Part shown: in pieces, positions 7,803-16,269 of the stretch
Numbering within the stretch: the first letter of the stretch is position 1
How the letters are laid out: every line of letters starts with the position of its first letter
NCBI GenBank assembly: GCA_964627045.1
Contig: CAZVIK010000060.1
Coordinates: forward strand, 1 to 19,426
Origin: CAZVIK01 sp964627045
GTDB lineage: Bacteria; Acidobacteriota; Terriglobia; Bryobacterales; Bryobacteraceae
DNA length: 19,426 nt
Reading direction: 5' to 3'
Program-made: the position numbers and the translations under genes
Notes under the pieces: generated by a model
The model's database searches: none
What the model was told of the DNA's origin: nothing
The model's input: only the letters and a program-made list of their open reading frames with translations

Positions 7803-8132
7803 TTGGCGGCCCTACTGACGTTCCCGCTGGCGCTTTCGGCACAGACCAGCTTTCCACGCATGACGTCGGTGGATCCTTACATGACGAAGGTAGGCGCGAT
7901 CGTCAGCGTCGCCGGAGAGAATCTTGACAAGGCGAACGTCGCGGAGCTTTTTCTTACCGACAACAAGAACGACTTCAAAGTGGAGATCACCGAACAGGCT
8001 GCTACGGGCCTGAAGTTCAAAGTCCCCGACTCGGTGAAGACCGGGAAGTTCAGTTTGGTGATACGCACGCCCGGCACGGCCGATAACCCTGCGAAGGATT
8101 ACATCCAGCCTGTCAAGGTGATGGTTGAGTAG
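7803..8132 (+). CDS. Small secreted IPT/TIG-domain-like protein, 5' end lost in gap
   Basis: The open frame after the gap encodes 109 residues. It begins inside a signal peptide (LAALLTFPLALSAQ, with cleavage expected after the alanine before Q). An Ig-like region with IPT/TIG character follows: a start of the form PRMTSVDPYMTKVGAIVSVAGENL, where such domains have a P-x-G-x-x-V-x-I-x-G-x-N-like pattern, and an end with FSLVIRTPG. These domains are short beta-sandwiches found in surface and secreted proteins. The true start is probably the ATG at 7723 behind GGAGGAG, but from there the given sequence reads into a stop after five codons, which I attribute to errors next to the gap. The gene faces the TPR gene convergently, with 51 bases between them. 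The function is unknown. Confidence 0.7.
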   Translation: MAALLTFPLALSAQTSFPRMTSVDPYMTKVGAIVSVAGENLDKANVAELFLTDNKNDFKVEITEQAATGLKFKVPDSVKTGKFSLVIRTPGTADNPAKDYIQPVKVMVE

Positions 8133-8164
8133 CCGCGCGCGTCCGTGTTGAGAACCGCGCGCGA

Positions 8165-8206
8165 GGCGGGGGGAGGTGGTGTGTCAACCACCGGCCCCCT
8201 CCCGCC
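8165..8206. terminator. Hairpin between convergent genes
   Basis: GGTGGT (8175-8180) pairs with ACCACC (8187-8192) around a six-base loop. A G-rich strand (8165-8173) and a C-rich strand (8195-8206) can extend the stem with a small bulge. It lies where two convergent genes end and overlaps the stop of the leftward gene. There is no clean T tract, so it is at best an imperfect bidirectional terminator. Confidence 0.35.
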
Positions 8207-9365
8207 GGTAGGGCGATCCCAGATACCGGCGAGACAGTCCCGCGGCGTCCGACTCCGGAGCTAAGCGTACGGACTGCCGGTAGGCCTCGATGGCCCGGGA
8301 TCGCTGCCCCTTCAGGTCGTAGATCTGCCCCACCCGCAGCCAGGCGTAGGTAGCGGTGTTCAAGTCCACCTTCTCTTGCGCCGCCGCAACCTTGGTCATG
8401 TTGGCCAGCGCCTGCTCCAGGTCCCGATACCAGAATTGAATGGTGCCGCGCGCGTAGAGCACCTTTTCGGCGGGGATCTCCGCGTAGCCGGGCGAGCCGG
8501 CGTTCCTCAAGTCCTCGATCCTCTGCACCGCCGCCAGCGCCTGGACGCCGTCGCCGAGATCGGCGTACATCTGCGCCAGTTCGAAGCGCAGGATGTAGTT
8601 GCGGGGGTAACGCGCGATCAGGTCCTCCAGCAGCGGGACGGCCTTCTTGGGCAACCTCTCCCGGCGGTAGATGGCACATAGGAGCACTTCGGCGTCCACG
8701 CGATTCTGGTCGCCCTTGGCCGCCACGTACTCCAACGTGCGGATGCCCTGGTCTTTGTCGCCGCGAAAGCCGGCCAGGAACCCCACCACCTTGATGTGCC
8801 AGGGCAGGCTTCCCACTACGTAGTCGTGAACCCCCTGCACCAGTCGAGCGTCCACCAGACCGGGATCCATGTCGGTGATGCGGTTGTGGGCCTTGCGCGC
8901 CTGGGTCGCGTCGCGCAGCGCGTCCATGTAGGACTTCCGAACCAGAAAATTGAAGTTGGCGCGGAGCCCGTGGGCCACGCCGAGCGTGTAGAGCGCCGCT
9001 TTGTCGCGGGGGTCGCCGCGCAGCCGCGCCTGAGAGAGGCTCATGGACTTGAGGATGGCCTCGCCGAACTCCTTCTGGTCCTCGGGGCTGGGGTTCATTT
9101 TCGCGCGCCGGAGGAAGGGGTTGGTGCCACTCACCATCTCGCTTTCGAGCGCCCCGCTGCGCAGCATTTCGCGGTAGAGGATGGACATGGCCAGGTGGTT
9201 GTAGCCGGCCGGATCGTCGGGACGCGAGGCGATGTTTTTGCGGAATTCGCCGATGGCCTCGTTGTATTCGAGGTTGTAGAAGTGCGCGAGCCCCTGCGTC
9301 TGAGCCGCCAACGGCGGATCTGCTGCCGAAAGGAAGAGGAATATCAGAATCGCGAGGGCCAACAT
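8184..9365 (-). CDS. Secreted tetratricopeptide-repeat protein
   Basis: This 393-residue protein begins with a hydrophobic signal peptide (MLALAILIFLFLSAA, cleavage near A20-A21 before QTQ). It consists mainly of helical repeats. The clearest TPR-like units are around residues 27-60 (AHFYNLEYNEAIGEFRKNI), 205-255 and 325-365 (GQIYDLKGQRSRAIEAYRQSV). Such proteins scaffold protein interactions outside the cytoplasm, and no enzymatic motif is visible. The ATG at 9365 lies 11 bases past the queG stop on the same strand, so the two probably share a transcript; no good Shine-Dalgarno site is seen, which suggests coupling. The partner is unknown. The fold call is good. A role in queuosine metabolism is not implied by position alone. 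Confidence 0.85.
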   Translation of the reverse strand: MLALAILIFLFLSAADPPLAAQTQGLAHFYNLEYNEAIGEFRKNIASRPDDPAGYNHLAMSILYREMLRSGALESEMVSGTNPFLRRAKMNPSPEDQKEFGEAILKSMSLSQARLRGDPRDKAALYTLGVAHGLRANFNFLVRKSYMDALRDATQARKAHNRITDMDPGLVDARLVQGVHDYVVGSLPWHIKVVGFLAGFRGDKDQGIRTLEYVAAKGDQNRVDAEVLLCAIYRRERLPKKAVPLLEDLIARYPRNYILRFELAQMYADLGDGVQALAAVQRIEDLRNAGSPGYAEIPAEKVLYARGTIQFWYRDLEQALANMTKVAAAQEKVDLNTATYAWLRVGQIYDLKGQRSRAIEAYRQSVRLAPESDAAGLSRRYLGSPYRREGAGG

Positions 9366-9376
9366 CCAACACCATT

Positions 9377-10354
9377 TTATCGGCCCTGGTTCCGCCGGAC
9401 CACATCGAGGGAACGCCGGAAACCCCGGTAGCCCGCGCGCCGCACCGGGCTCGCGCGGAACGTCGCTTCAAACCCTTCTTCGTCCAGCTTTTCCAGAACA
9501 TCGACGGGCGGCGCGAATTGGCGCGCCTGGAACTCTTCGGCAGCGGTCACGGGCGCCTTTCGGCTCCAGGGGCAAACGTCCTGGCAGATGTCGCAACCGA
9601 ACAGGTGACGCCCTAAGCCGGGTTGGAGCGGCTCCGGAATCGCGTCTCTGGATTCGATCGTGAGGTAGGAGATGCAGCGGCCGGCATCCACCGTAAACCT
9701 CGGACCCGAGGCCAGTCCCGTGGGCACCAGGGCGCGCGTAGGACAGGCGTCGATGCAGCGCGTGCAAGTTCCGCAACGGTCCGGCGGCGGGGCGTCCGGC
9801 GCCAGTTCGAGCGAGAGGAGGATCTCTCCCAGAAAAAACCAGGAGCCGGCGCCCTCGCGGATCAGGCAGGTGTTCTTTCCGATCCAGCCCAATCCCGCCC
9901 GCCGCGCGTAGGAGCGCTCCAGCAGCGGGGCGGTGTCCACGCAAATCTTCCATTCGAAAGGCTCGGCGAGGGTTTCCCGCAGGCGCGAGACCAGGCGCTC
10001 CATGTCCCGGCGCAGGACATCGTGGTAATCCTCGCCCCAGGCGTACCGGGAGATCCAGGCGTGCCCGGCAGCCTGGAACCCAGTCGAGTACGGTTGCCGG
10101 GTGTTGTAGAGCCGGCCCAGACAGAGAACGGACCGCGCCGATGGGAGGAGGTTCCGGGGGTCGGCGCGCACCTCGGCGCGGCGATCCTTCAGGTAGGACA
10201 TCCCGGCGGCGTGACCACGGCGCGCCCATTCGCGATACCAGGCGACCTCCTCGGCCAGCGGCGCGGCCGGTGCGATCCCGGCAAGCTCGAAGCCGCACTC
10301 GGCGGCCAGACGCTTTACACCGGTAACCCGCTTTTGGCCCGTGTTTTCGCCCAT
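9377..10354 (-). CDS. queG: Epoxyqueuosine reductase QueG
   Basis: This cytoplasmic iron-sulfur, cobalamin-dependent enzyme reduces epoxyqueuosine to queuosine at the wobble base of GUN-anticodon tRNAs, the last step of the pathway. Cluster ligands are visible: C194, C197, C200 and C204 in CGTCTRCIDACP, and C254, C257 and C261 in CDICQDVC, with C227 as a probable eighth ligand. The conserved acidic residue is D140 in CVDTAPLLERSYA. At 325 residues it is shorter than the E. coli protein and ends soon after the ferredoxin-like domain, so the C-terminal HEAT-like tRNA-binding repeats appear to be absent, as in some other short QueG proteins. The start at 10354 is the first ATG; a GTG ten codons in is an alternative. 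The gene is divergent from the radical SAM gene and is followed by the TPR gene. Confidence 0.96.
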   Translation of the reverse strand: MGENTGQKRVTGVKRLAAECGFELAGIAPAAPLAEEVAWYREWARRGHAAGMSYLKDRRAEVRADPRNLLPSARSVLCLGRLYNTRQPYSTGFQAAGHAWISRYAWGEDYHDVLRRDMERLVSRLRETLAEPFEWKICVDTAPLLERSYARRAGLGWIGKNTCLIREGAGSWFFLGEILLSLELAPDAPPPDRCGTCTRCIDACPTRALVPTGLASGPRFTVDAGRCISYLTIESRDAIPEPLQPGLGRHLFGCDICQDVCPWSRKAPVTAAEEFQARQFAPPVDVLEKLDEEGFEATFRASPVRRAGYRGFRRSLDVVRRNQGR

Positions 10355-10410
10355 ACAGCCCTGAAAAGAGACAGCTTAACGCTTTCCGCTCGCCCCCGCC
10401 CGAAAGCCCA

Positions 10411-10446
10411 TCCTACACTGGGATCAATCAGAGGCGGTGTAGGGAG
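10411..10446 (+). promoter_or_regulatory. Leader hairpin overlapping the start region of the long radical SAM gene
   Basis: CCTACAC (10412-10418) is the exact inverted complement of GTGTAGG (10437-10443). As RNA the stem extends to ten pairs (10411-10420 with 10435-10444, including G-U pairs) around a 14-base loop. Its 3' arm covers most of the purine-rich AGGGAG (10441-10446) just before the ATG at 10448, and the loop holds another GAGG. It could control translation, or be a protein-binding dyad in the 93-base divergent region shared with queG. Confidence 0.5.
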
Positions 10447-10447
10447 A

Positions 10448-12538
<2,091 letters not shown>

Positions 12539-12720
12539 CGCCTTTTCGGGAATTCGACTGACGGGCGGTTCGAGTCCGGCTGGGCGAGGACGCCCCCGCC
12601 CCGGAAGTGCTTCCCGTGCAGGCGGTTGGGAGATGTCGGAAGCAATCGCCTCACCCACGCCGCGCCCGCCAGTCTCGCGCCGGGCGTGGGCGTGCGGCGC
12701 GGATGCCACGCAACATAAAC

Positions 12721-12749
12721 TTGACATATATCCGTAGCGGATATAGTAT
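12721..12749 (+). promoter_or_regulatory. Near-consensus promoter of the first PadR gene, predicting a leaderless transcript
   Basis: TTGACA (12721-12726) is a perfect -35 element, and TAGTAT (12744-12749) follows after exactly 17 bases. Transcription would start about 6-7 bases past the -10, at or next to the ATG at 12756. No Shine-Dalgarno sequence precedes the ATG, so the mRNA is probably leaderless. Confidence 0.8.
12727..12745. promoter_or_regulatory. 19-bp palindromic operator inside the PadR promoter
   Basis: TATATCCG (12727-12734) and CGGATATA (12738-12745) are perfect inverted repeats around TAG. The dyad fills the spacer between the -35 and -10 elements and touches the -10. It is AT-rich against a GC-rich background. 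This is the expected placement for autorepression by the PadR dimer encoded immediately downstream. Confidence 0.75.
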
Positions 12750-12755
12750 CAAAGC

Positions 12756-13103
12756 ATGGCGATGACCAAGCCGGCGCGCGCTCCGCTTACCCCCGCCGTG
12801 CTACACATCCTGCTGGCGCTTTCCGCAGGGGAGCGGCACGGCTACGGGATCATGAAACAAGTGCGGGCCGATTCGCAGGGCAAGACGAAGATGGGCCCGG
12901 GGACGCTGTACGGCTCGGTGGGGCGGATGATGGAGGCCGGGTTGATCCGGGAAAGCGGCAAGCGCATCGATCCGGAGATGGACGACGAGCGGCGGATCTA
13001 CTACGAGATCACGGGCACAGGGCGGGCGGCGCTGGAAGCGGAGCTGGAGCGGTATCGCGGCGTGGTGGCGGTGGCGGAAGGACGGCTGGCGCATGGCCAC
13101 TAA
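12756..13103 (+). CDS. PadR-family transcriptional regulator
   Basis: This 115-residue winged-helix regulator of the short PadR class has LTPAVLHILLALSAGERHGYGIM near its start, the turn MGPGTLYGSVGRMMEAGLI of the recognition region, a basic/acidic wing around DDERRIYYEIT, and a C-terminal dimerisation helix. PadR proteins usually repress their own operon and release DNA on binding small hydrophobic compounds or stress signals. The promoter and 19-bp palindrome sit directly upstream, so autoregulation is likely. The end overlaps the following membrane-protein gene by 11 bases. ATG 12756 is chosen from the promoter geometry; ATG 12762 is an alternative. The pair lies between two related radical SAM genes, which may or may not be targets. 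Confidence 0.93.
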   Translation: MAMTKPARAPLTPAVLHILLALSAGERHGYGIMKQVRADSQGKTKMGPGTLYGSVGRMMEAGLIRESGKRIDPEMDDERRIYYEITGTGRAALEAELERYRGVVAVAEGRLAHGH

Positions 13104-13848
13104 CACGGTGGGCCGGCGCTACCGGACATGGTACGGCATGCTTCTGCGGCTGTATCCGAGGCCGTTCCGCGAGCGGTTCGGCGAAGGAATGGCGCAAACG
13201 TTCCACGACCTGTGCCGGGAGCGCCGGGAAACCGGGCGGGGACTCTGTGGGTTCGCGCTTTGGGTGTTTTGGGAAACGTCGGTGGCAATTGTCCGGGAGA
13301 ACATAACTCATATGCCGCAACTGGGAAAGACAATGCTGCGGGTGGCGCTGGGGGCGCTGGGTTTGTTGATGGTGCCTTTGGTCGCTTCCCGCGTCGTAGA
13401 GGGATGGAACTGGGGCCCGGGCGCGTTCGTGTTTACCTATGTCCTCTTCTTCGGAACAGGGATGGCGTATGCGCTGATCGCGGGGAAGATGAGCGCATGG
13501 TCGTACAAGGCGGGCGTAGGTGTGGCACTGGTGGCGGGATTCGCGCTGGGATGGGCGAACATGGTCCACATGACGGAGGCGGAGAATCCGGCATACCTGG
13601 TGTACTTCGGCGTCCTCGTGATGGGGGGCGTAGGCGCCTGGATCGCGCAGTTGGAGGCGCGAGGGATGGCGCGGGCGTCGTACGCGATGGCGGTGGTGCT
13701 CGCTGGAATGGCGGTGGTTCACTCTGTGTTGCCGGGAGCGGAAACGAGGCCGGAGTGGAATCAGACCGCCGGCCGCTGCGTATGCGCGGCGTTGTTCGCC
13801 ACCTCGGGTCTGCTCTTCCGGCGCGCCAGTCTGGCGGGATCGAAGTAA
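13093..13848 (+). CDS. PadR-linked multi-pass membrane protein of unknown function
   Basis: This 251-residue protein starts with a cytoplasmic basic-amphipathic segment (YRTWYGMLLRLYPRPFRERF, residues 10-29) like the prefix found on membrane proteins that follow PadR genes in acidobacteria. About five hydrophobic segments follow (roughly 80-100, 108-130, 137-155, 164-182, 195-213), with a last one near 230. No nucleotide-binding or catalytic motif is seen. It overlaps the PadR gene by 11 bases, so they are co-transcribed and translationally coupled, and it is the probable effector of that regulator. Comparable PadR-linked genes are often labelled hypothetical or permease-like. I do not assign a function. 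Confidence 0.8.
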   Translation: MATNTVGRRYRTWYGMLLRLYPRPFRERFGEGMAQTFHDLCRERRETGRGLCGFALWVFWETSVAIVRENITHMPQLGKTMLRVALGALGLLMVPLVASRVVEGWNWGPGAFVFTYVLFFGTGMAYALIAGKMSAWSYKAGVGVALVAGFALGWANMVHMTEAENPAYLVYFGVLVMGGVGAWIAQLEARGMARASYAMAVVLAGMAVVHSVLPGAETRPEWNQTAGRCVCAALFATSGLLFRRASLAGSK

Positions 13849-14039
13849 GACCGAGACCGGACGGTCACGGGCCACCGGTTCCCCGCGCCAGCGCCAGGCG
13901 GCCGGCCTTGGAGCCGGAGCCTGCGGCACCGTTCGACCGCCAGGAAAAGCCGTTGGCCGCCGTCAGGTGTTCCATTTAGGGCGGCGGGGCCGCCATTTAA
14001 CCTCCGATTATCCCCGTACAACCCCGCTGGGGGACCGTT

Positions 14040-14059
14040 CAAATCATTTAAGTGGTTTG
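14040..14059. promoter_or_regulatory. Imperfect 20-bp dyad upstream of the Tes-like gene
   Basis: CAAATCATTT (14040-14049) faces AAGTGGTTTG (14050-14059), matching in 8 of 10 positions as an uninterrupted palindrome. As RNA all seven outer pairs form if G-U is allowed. It lies in the AT-rich patch about 80 bases before the GTG start, where an operator or promoter would be expected. Confidence 0.4.
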
Positions 14060-14123
14060 TTTAGAATGGCCTGGCTATACTTGGGTTGGCTGGGAATCGG
14101 ACTTTCAGCCCTCAATGACTCGC

Positions 14124-14129
14124 AGGAGG
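14124..14129 (+). promoter_or_regulatory. Shine-Dalgarno site fixing a GTG start
   Basis: AGGAGG lies eight bases before the GTG at 14138, ideal spacing. No other in-frame candidate upstream (for example the ATG at 14066) has a comparable site, and the homologous part of the protein begins after this GTG. Confidence 0.8.
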
Positions 14130-14137
14130 CCAGCAGA

Positions 14138-15766
14138 GTGAGCACCACGACATTCGCCCCGGTGAAGCGCACGAAGTTCGAGATCATCCAGCCCACGCAG
14201 ACGCTGTCGGGCTCGCCCATCAAGCGCGTCCAGCGCGGGCTTCCCAAGATGACCACGTCGTTGTGCCCGGAGTGCAACCGCAAGCTCGAGGCGGTGCTGT
14301 TTGAAGAGAACGGTAAGGTCTATATGGAGAAGGCCTGTCCCGAGCACGGCGACTTTCGCGACGTCATCTACTCCGACGTGAAGCTCTACCTCAAGATGGA
14401 AGAGTGGACCTTCGGCGACGGGGTGGGCGTGTCCAACCCGGCGATTCCCGATGCCACGGTCTGCCCGGATCAGTGCGGCATGTGCTCGATGCACACCAGC
14501 CACACGGTGCTCGCCAACGTCGACCTGACCAACCGCTGCAACCTCACCTGCCCGGTCTGCTTTGCCAACGCCAACGCCGCCGGCTACCTGTACGAGCCGG
14601 ACCTGGAAGGCATCCGCAAGATGTTGCAGACGCTGCGTGACGAGCGGCCCGTGGCGGGGCGTGTGGTTCAGTTCTCCGGCGGCGAGCCGACGATTCACCC
14701 GAACTTCCTGGAAGTGCTCTCGATGGCGCGGGACATGGGCTTCAGCCACATCCAGGCCGCCACCAACGGCCTAATGTTCACGAACCTGGAGTTCGCCATG
14801 GCCGCCAAAGAGGCCGGCCTGCACACGCTGTACCTCCAGTTTGACGGTGTCACCGACGACGTCTACATGCGGACGCGCGGCGAAGCGCTGATGGAACGCA
14901 AGATCCAGTGCATCGAGAACGTCCGCAAGGCCGGCATGAAGATCTGCTTCGTGCCCACCATCGTCAAGGGGATCAACGACCACCAGATCGGCGACATCAT
15001 CCAGTACGCGCTCGAGAACATCGACGTGGTCAGCGCCATCAGCTTCCAGCCAGTGGCTTTCTGCGGCCGCATCTCGAAGTCCGAACTGGAAGAGAAGCGT
15101 TTCACCCAGGCCGATTTCGCCCACTGCGTGATCGACCAGACCGGCATCTGCCAACCTTACGAAGACTGGTTCCCGCTGAGCTTCATCGCACCGTTCTCGC
15201 GGCTGATCGCGGCGTTGCGCGGCGTCGAGGTGCCCACTCTCACCCCGCACGAGCATTGCTCCATGGGGACTTACCTCTTCGTGGACCAGAACAAGAAGGC
15301 CACGCCCATCACGCGGTTCGTGGACATCGGCGCCATGGTGCAGGCCATCGACGAACTGGCCCGCAAGACGGCCAAGGGCCGCGTGAAGCTGTGGAGCAAG
15401 CTTTCGGCGTGGAACAGCCTGCGCAAGCACTACCACGAAGACCGCGCGCCCGAGGGTCTTACCTTTCAGCGATTCCTCCACACGTTGCAGGGCCTGGTGG
15501 ATCACAAGTACGGCCGCGGCGAAATGGAGCAGCAGCAGTTCTCCTACAAGACGCTCATGGTGGCGTCCATGCACTTCATGGACTCTTACAACTACGACGT
15601 CGAGCGGGTGAAGCGCTGCGTCATCCACTACTCCGCCCCGAACGGCCGCTTGTATCCGTTCTGCGCCTACAACGCGGGTCCGACGTTCCGCGAAAAGATC
15701 GAGCGCGAATTCTCGGTGCCGCTCGACCAGCAGCCCGAACTCCTGAAGCTGGTCAATATCGCCTGA
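14138..15766 (+). CDS. Radical SAM protein of the tetraether / membrane-spanning lipid synthase (Tes/Mss) type
   Basis: This 542-residue protein has the motif order of archaeal tetraether synthase Tes, which joins lipid tails by radical C-C coupling of unactivated carbons using several iron-sulfur clusters and a rubredoxin-like iron. Seen here: CPEC (43-46) and CPEHG (from C67) as the rubredoxin-like site, CPDQCGMC (C109, C113, C116), then the SAM cluster C134, C138, C141 in NRCNLTCPVCF, and GGEP (181-184). Late cysteines C374, C494 and C509 (FCAYN) may hold an auxiliary cluster. Its length is near that of the archaeal enzyme. Acidobacteria contain iso-diabolic acid and branched tetraethers, so fatty-acid tail coupling is the likely job. 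It is an inference; the same superfamily includes uncharacterised members. The GTG start is supported by AGGAGG. The closest relative in the window is the gene at 10448. Confidence 0.85.
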   Translation: MSTTTFAPVKRTKFEIIQPTQTLSGSPIKRVQRGLPKMTTSLCPECNRKLEAVLFEENGKVYMEKACPEHGDFRDVIYSDVKLYLKMEEWTFGDGVGVSNPAIPDATVCPDQCGMCSMHTSHTVLANVDLTNRCNLTCPVCFANANAAGYLYEPDLEGIRKMLQTLRDERPVAGRVVQFSGGEPTIHPNFLEVLSMARDMGFSHIQAATNGLMFTNLEFAMAAKEAGLHTLYLQFDGVTDDVYMRTRGEALMERKIQCIENVRKAGMKICFVPTIVKGINDHQIGDIIQYALENIDVVSAISFQPVAFCGRISKSELEEKRFTQADFAHCVIDQTGICQPYEDWFPLSFIAPFSRLIAALRGVEVPTLTPHEHCSMGTYLFVDQNKKATPITRFVDIGAMVQAIDELARKTAKGRVKLWSKLSAWNSLRKHYHEDRAPEGLTFQRFLHTLQGLVDHKYGRGEMEQQQFSYKTLMVASMHFMDSYNYDVERVKRCVIHYSAPNGRLYPFCAYNAGPTFREKIEREFSVPLDQQPELLKLVNIA

Positions 15767-15791
15767 AACCGCTGGACGGACGCGGCGGTTT
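15766..15791 (+). terminator. Hairpin with A-tract/T-tract after the Tes-like gene
   Basis: AAACCGC (15766-15772) is the exact inverted complement of GCGGTTT (15785-15791), with a 12-base loop. The stem begins at the stop codon and ends in TTT, resembling a short intrinsic terminator that would separate this gene from the DoxX gene. The T tract is short, so some read-through is likely. Confidence 0.45.
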
Positions 15792-15810
15792 GGAGTAGCA
15801 TCGAGCCAGT

Positions 15811-16269
15811 ATGCTCCGCGCCGTTGGGAGTGTCTTTGCGACCTCTGCGCCCGCAGTGACCGTTTTGATTCGGGTTGCGGTGGGGTGTGTGTTTTTGTCG
15901 GAAGGGATACAGAAGTTCCTCTTCTCCGCCCAACTGGGCGCGGGCCGCTTCTCGAAGATCGGCATCCCCGCCCCGGAGGTCATGGCCGCGGTGGTGGGAT
16001 GTCTTGAGATCGTGTGCGGAGCCCTGGTAATTGCGGGGCTGCTCACGAGGCTGGCGGCGGTACCGCTGATCGCCATCATGGTGGTCGCCATCTCGACCAC
16101 AAAGGTCCCTATGCTTTCGCGGTCCGGGTTCTGGACCATGGCCCACGAATCACGGACGGACTTTTCCATGCTGCTGGGTGCCGCGTTTCTTCTTGTCGCG
16201 GGCGCGGGGCGGTGGTCGCTGGACGCACGACTAGCGGGCCGGCGCCAGGATTCTCGTGCCGTCCGCTGA
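15811..16269 (+). CDS. DoxX-family membrane protein
   Basis: This 152-residue inner-membrane protein has four hydrophobic segments (about 15-33, 50-75, 83-100, 120-138) and DoxX-family landmarks: IRVAVGCVFLSEGIQKF near the start, GIP, and a LEIVCGALVIAGLLTRLAA helix. DoxX proteins are named after the small subunit of an archaeal thiosulfate:quinone oxidoreductase, but most bacterial members have uncertain redox or stress roles. The gene begins 44 bases after the Tes-like gene, with a hairpin between them, and overlaps the chromate-transporter-family gene by 14 bases, so it is more securely linked to the latter. There is no strong Shine-Dalgarno site close to the ATG. Confidence 0.88.
   Translation: MLRAVGSVFATSAPAVTVLIRVAVGCVFLSEGIQKFLFSAQLGAGRFSKIGIPAPEVMAAVVGCLEIVCGALVIAGLLTRLAAVPLIAIMVVAISTTKVPMLSRSGFWTMAHESRTDFSMLLGAAFLLVAGAGRWSLDARLAGRRQDSRAVR

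Larger units (their letters stand above)
13849..14137. other. Spacer before the second radical SAM gene
   Basis: No convincing gene lies here. Just past the stop is a short stem, GACCG (13849-13853) with CGGTC (13862-13866). A GC hairpin GGCGGC-GGG-GCCGCC (13980-13994) is flanked by two CCATTTA copies (13972-13978, 13993-13999) and could be a weak terminator. The last 100 bases are AT-richer and contain the dyad at 14040 plus possible -10 elements TAGAAT (14062-14067) and TATACT (14076-14081), but no convincing -35. Confidence 0.4.

Noticed and set aside
7609..7857. Open frames crossing the N run on both strands
   Set aside because: They depend on unreliable homopolymer sequence and an arbitrary gap length.
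8113..9501. Leftward open frame of 462 codons overlapping the TPR gene in another frame
   Set aside because: The translation is Arg/Gly/Pro-rich without repeats or a signal peptide, while the alternative frame encodes a signal peptide and TPR units.
9623..10447. N-terminal extension of the long radical SAM reading frame by about 275 codons
   Set aside because: It runs antisense through queG, has low-complexity Arg/Gly-rich composition, and the homologous region starts only after the ATG at 10448.
12654..12690. CCCACGCC / GGCGTGGG inverted repeat after the first radical SAM gene as a terminator
   Set aside because: The loop is 21 bases and no T tract follows; such matches are frequent by chance in GC-rich spacers.
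13967..14137. Upstream extension of the Tes-like gene, including the ATG at 14066
   Set aside because: The extension has no ribosome binding site and passes through the AT-rich regulatory patch; AGGAGG at ideal spacing supports the GTG at 14138.
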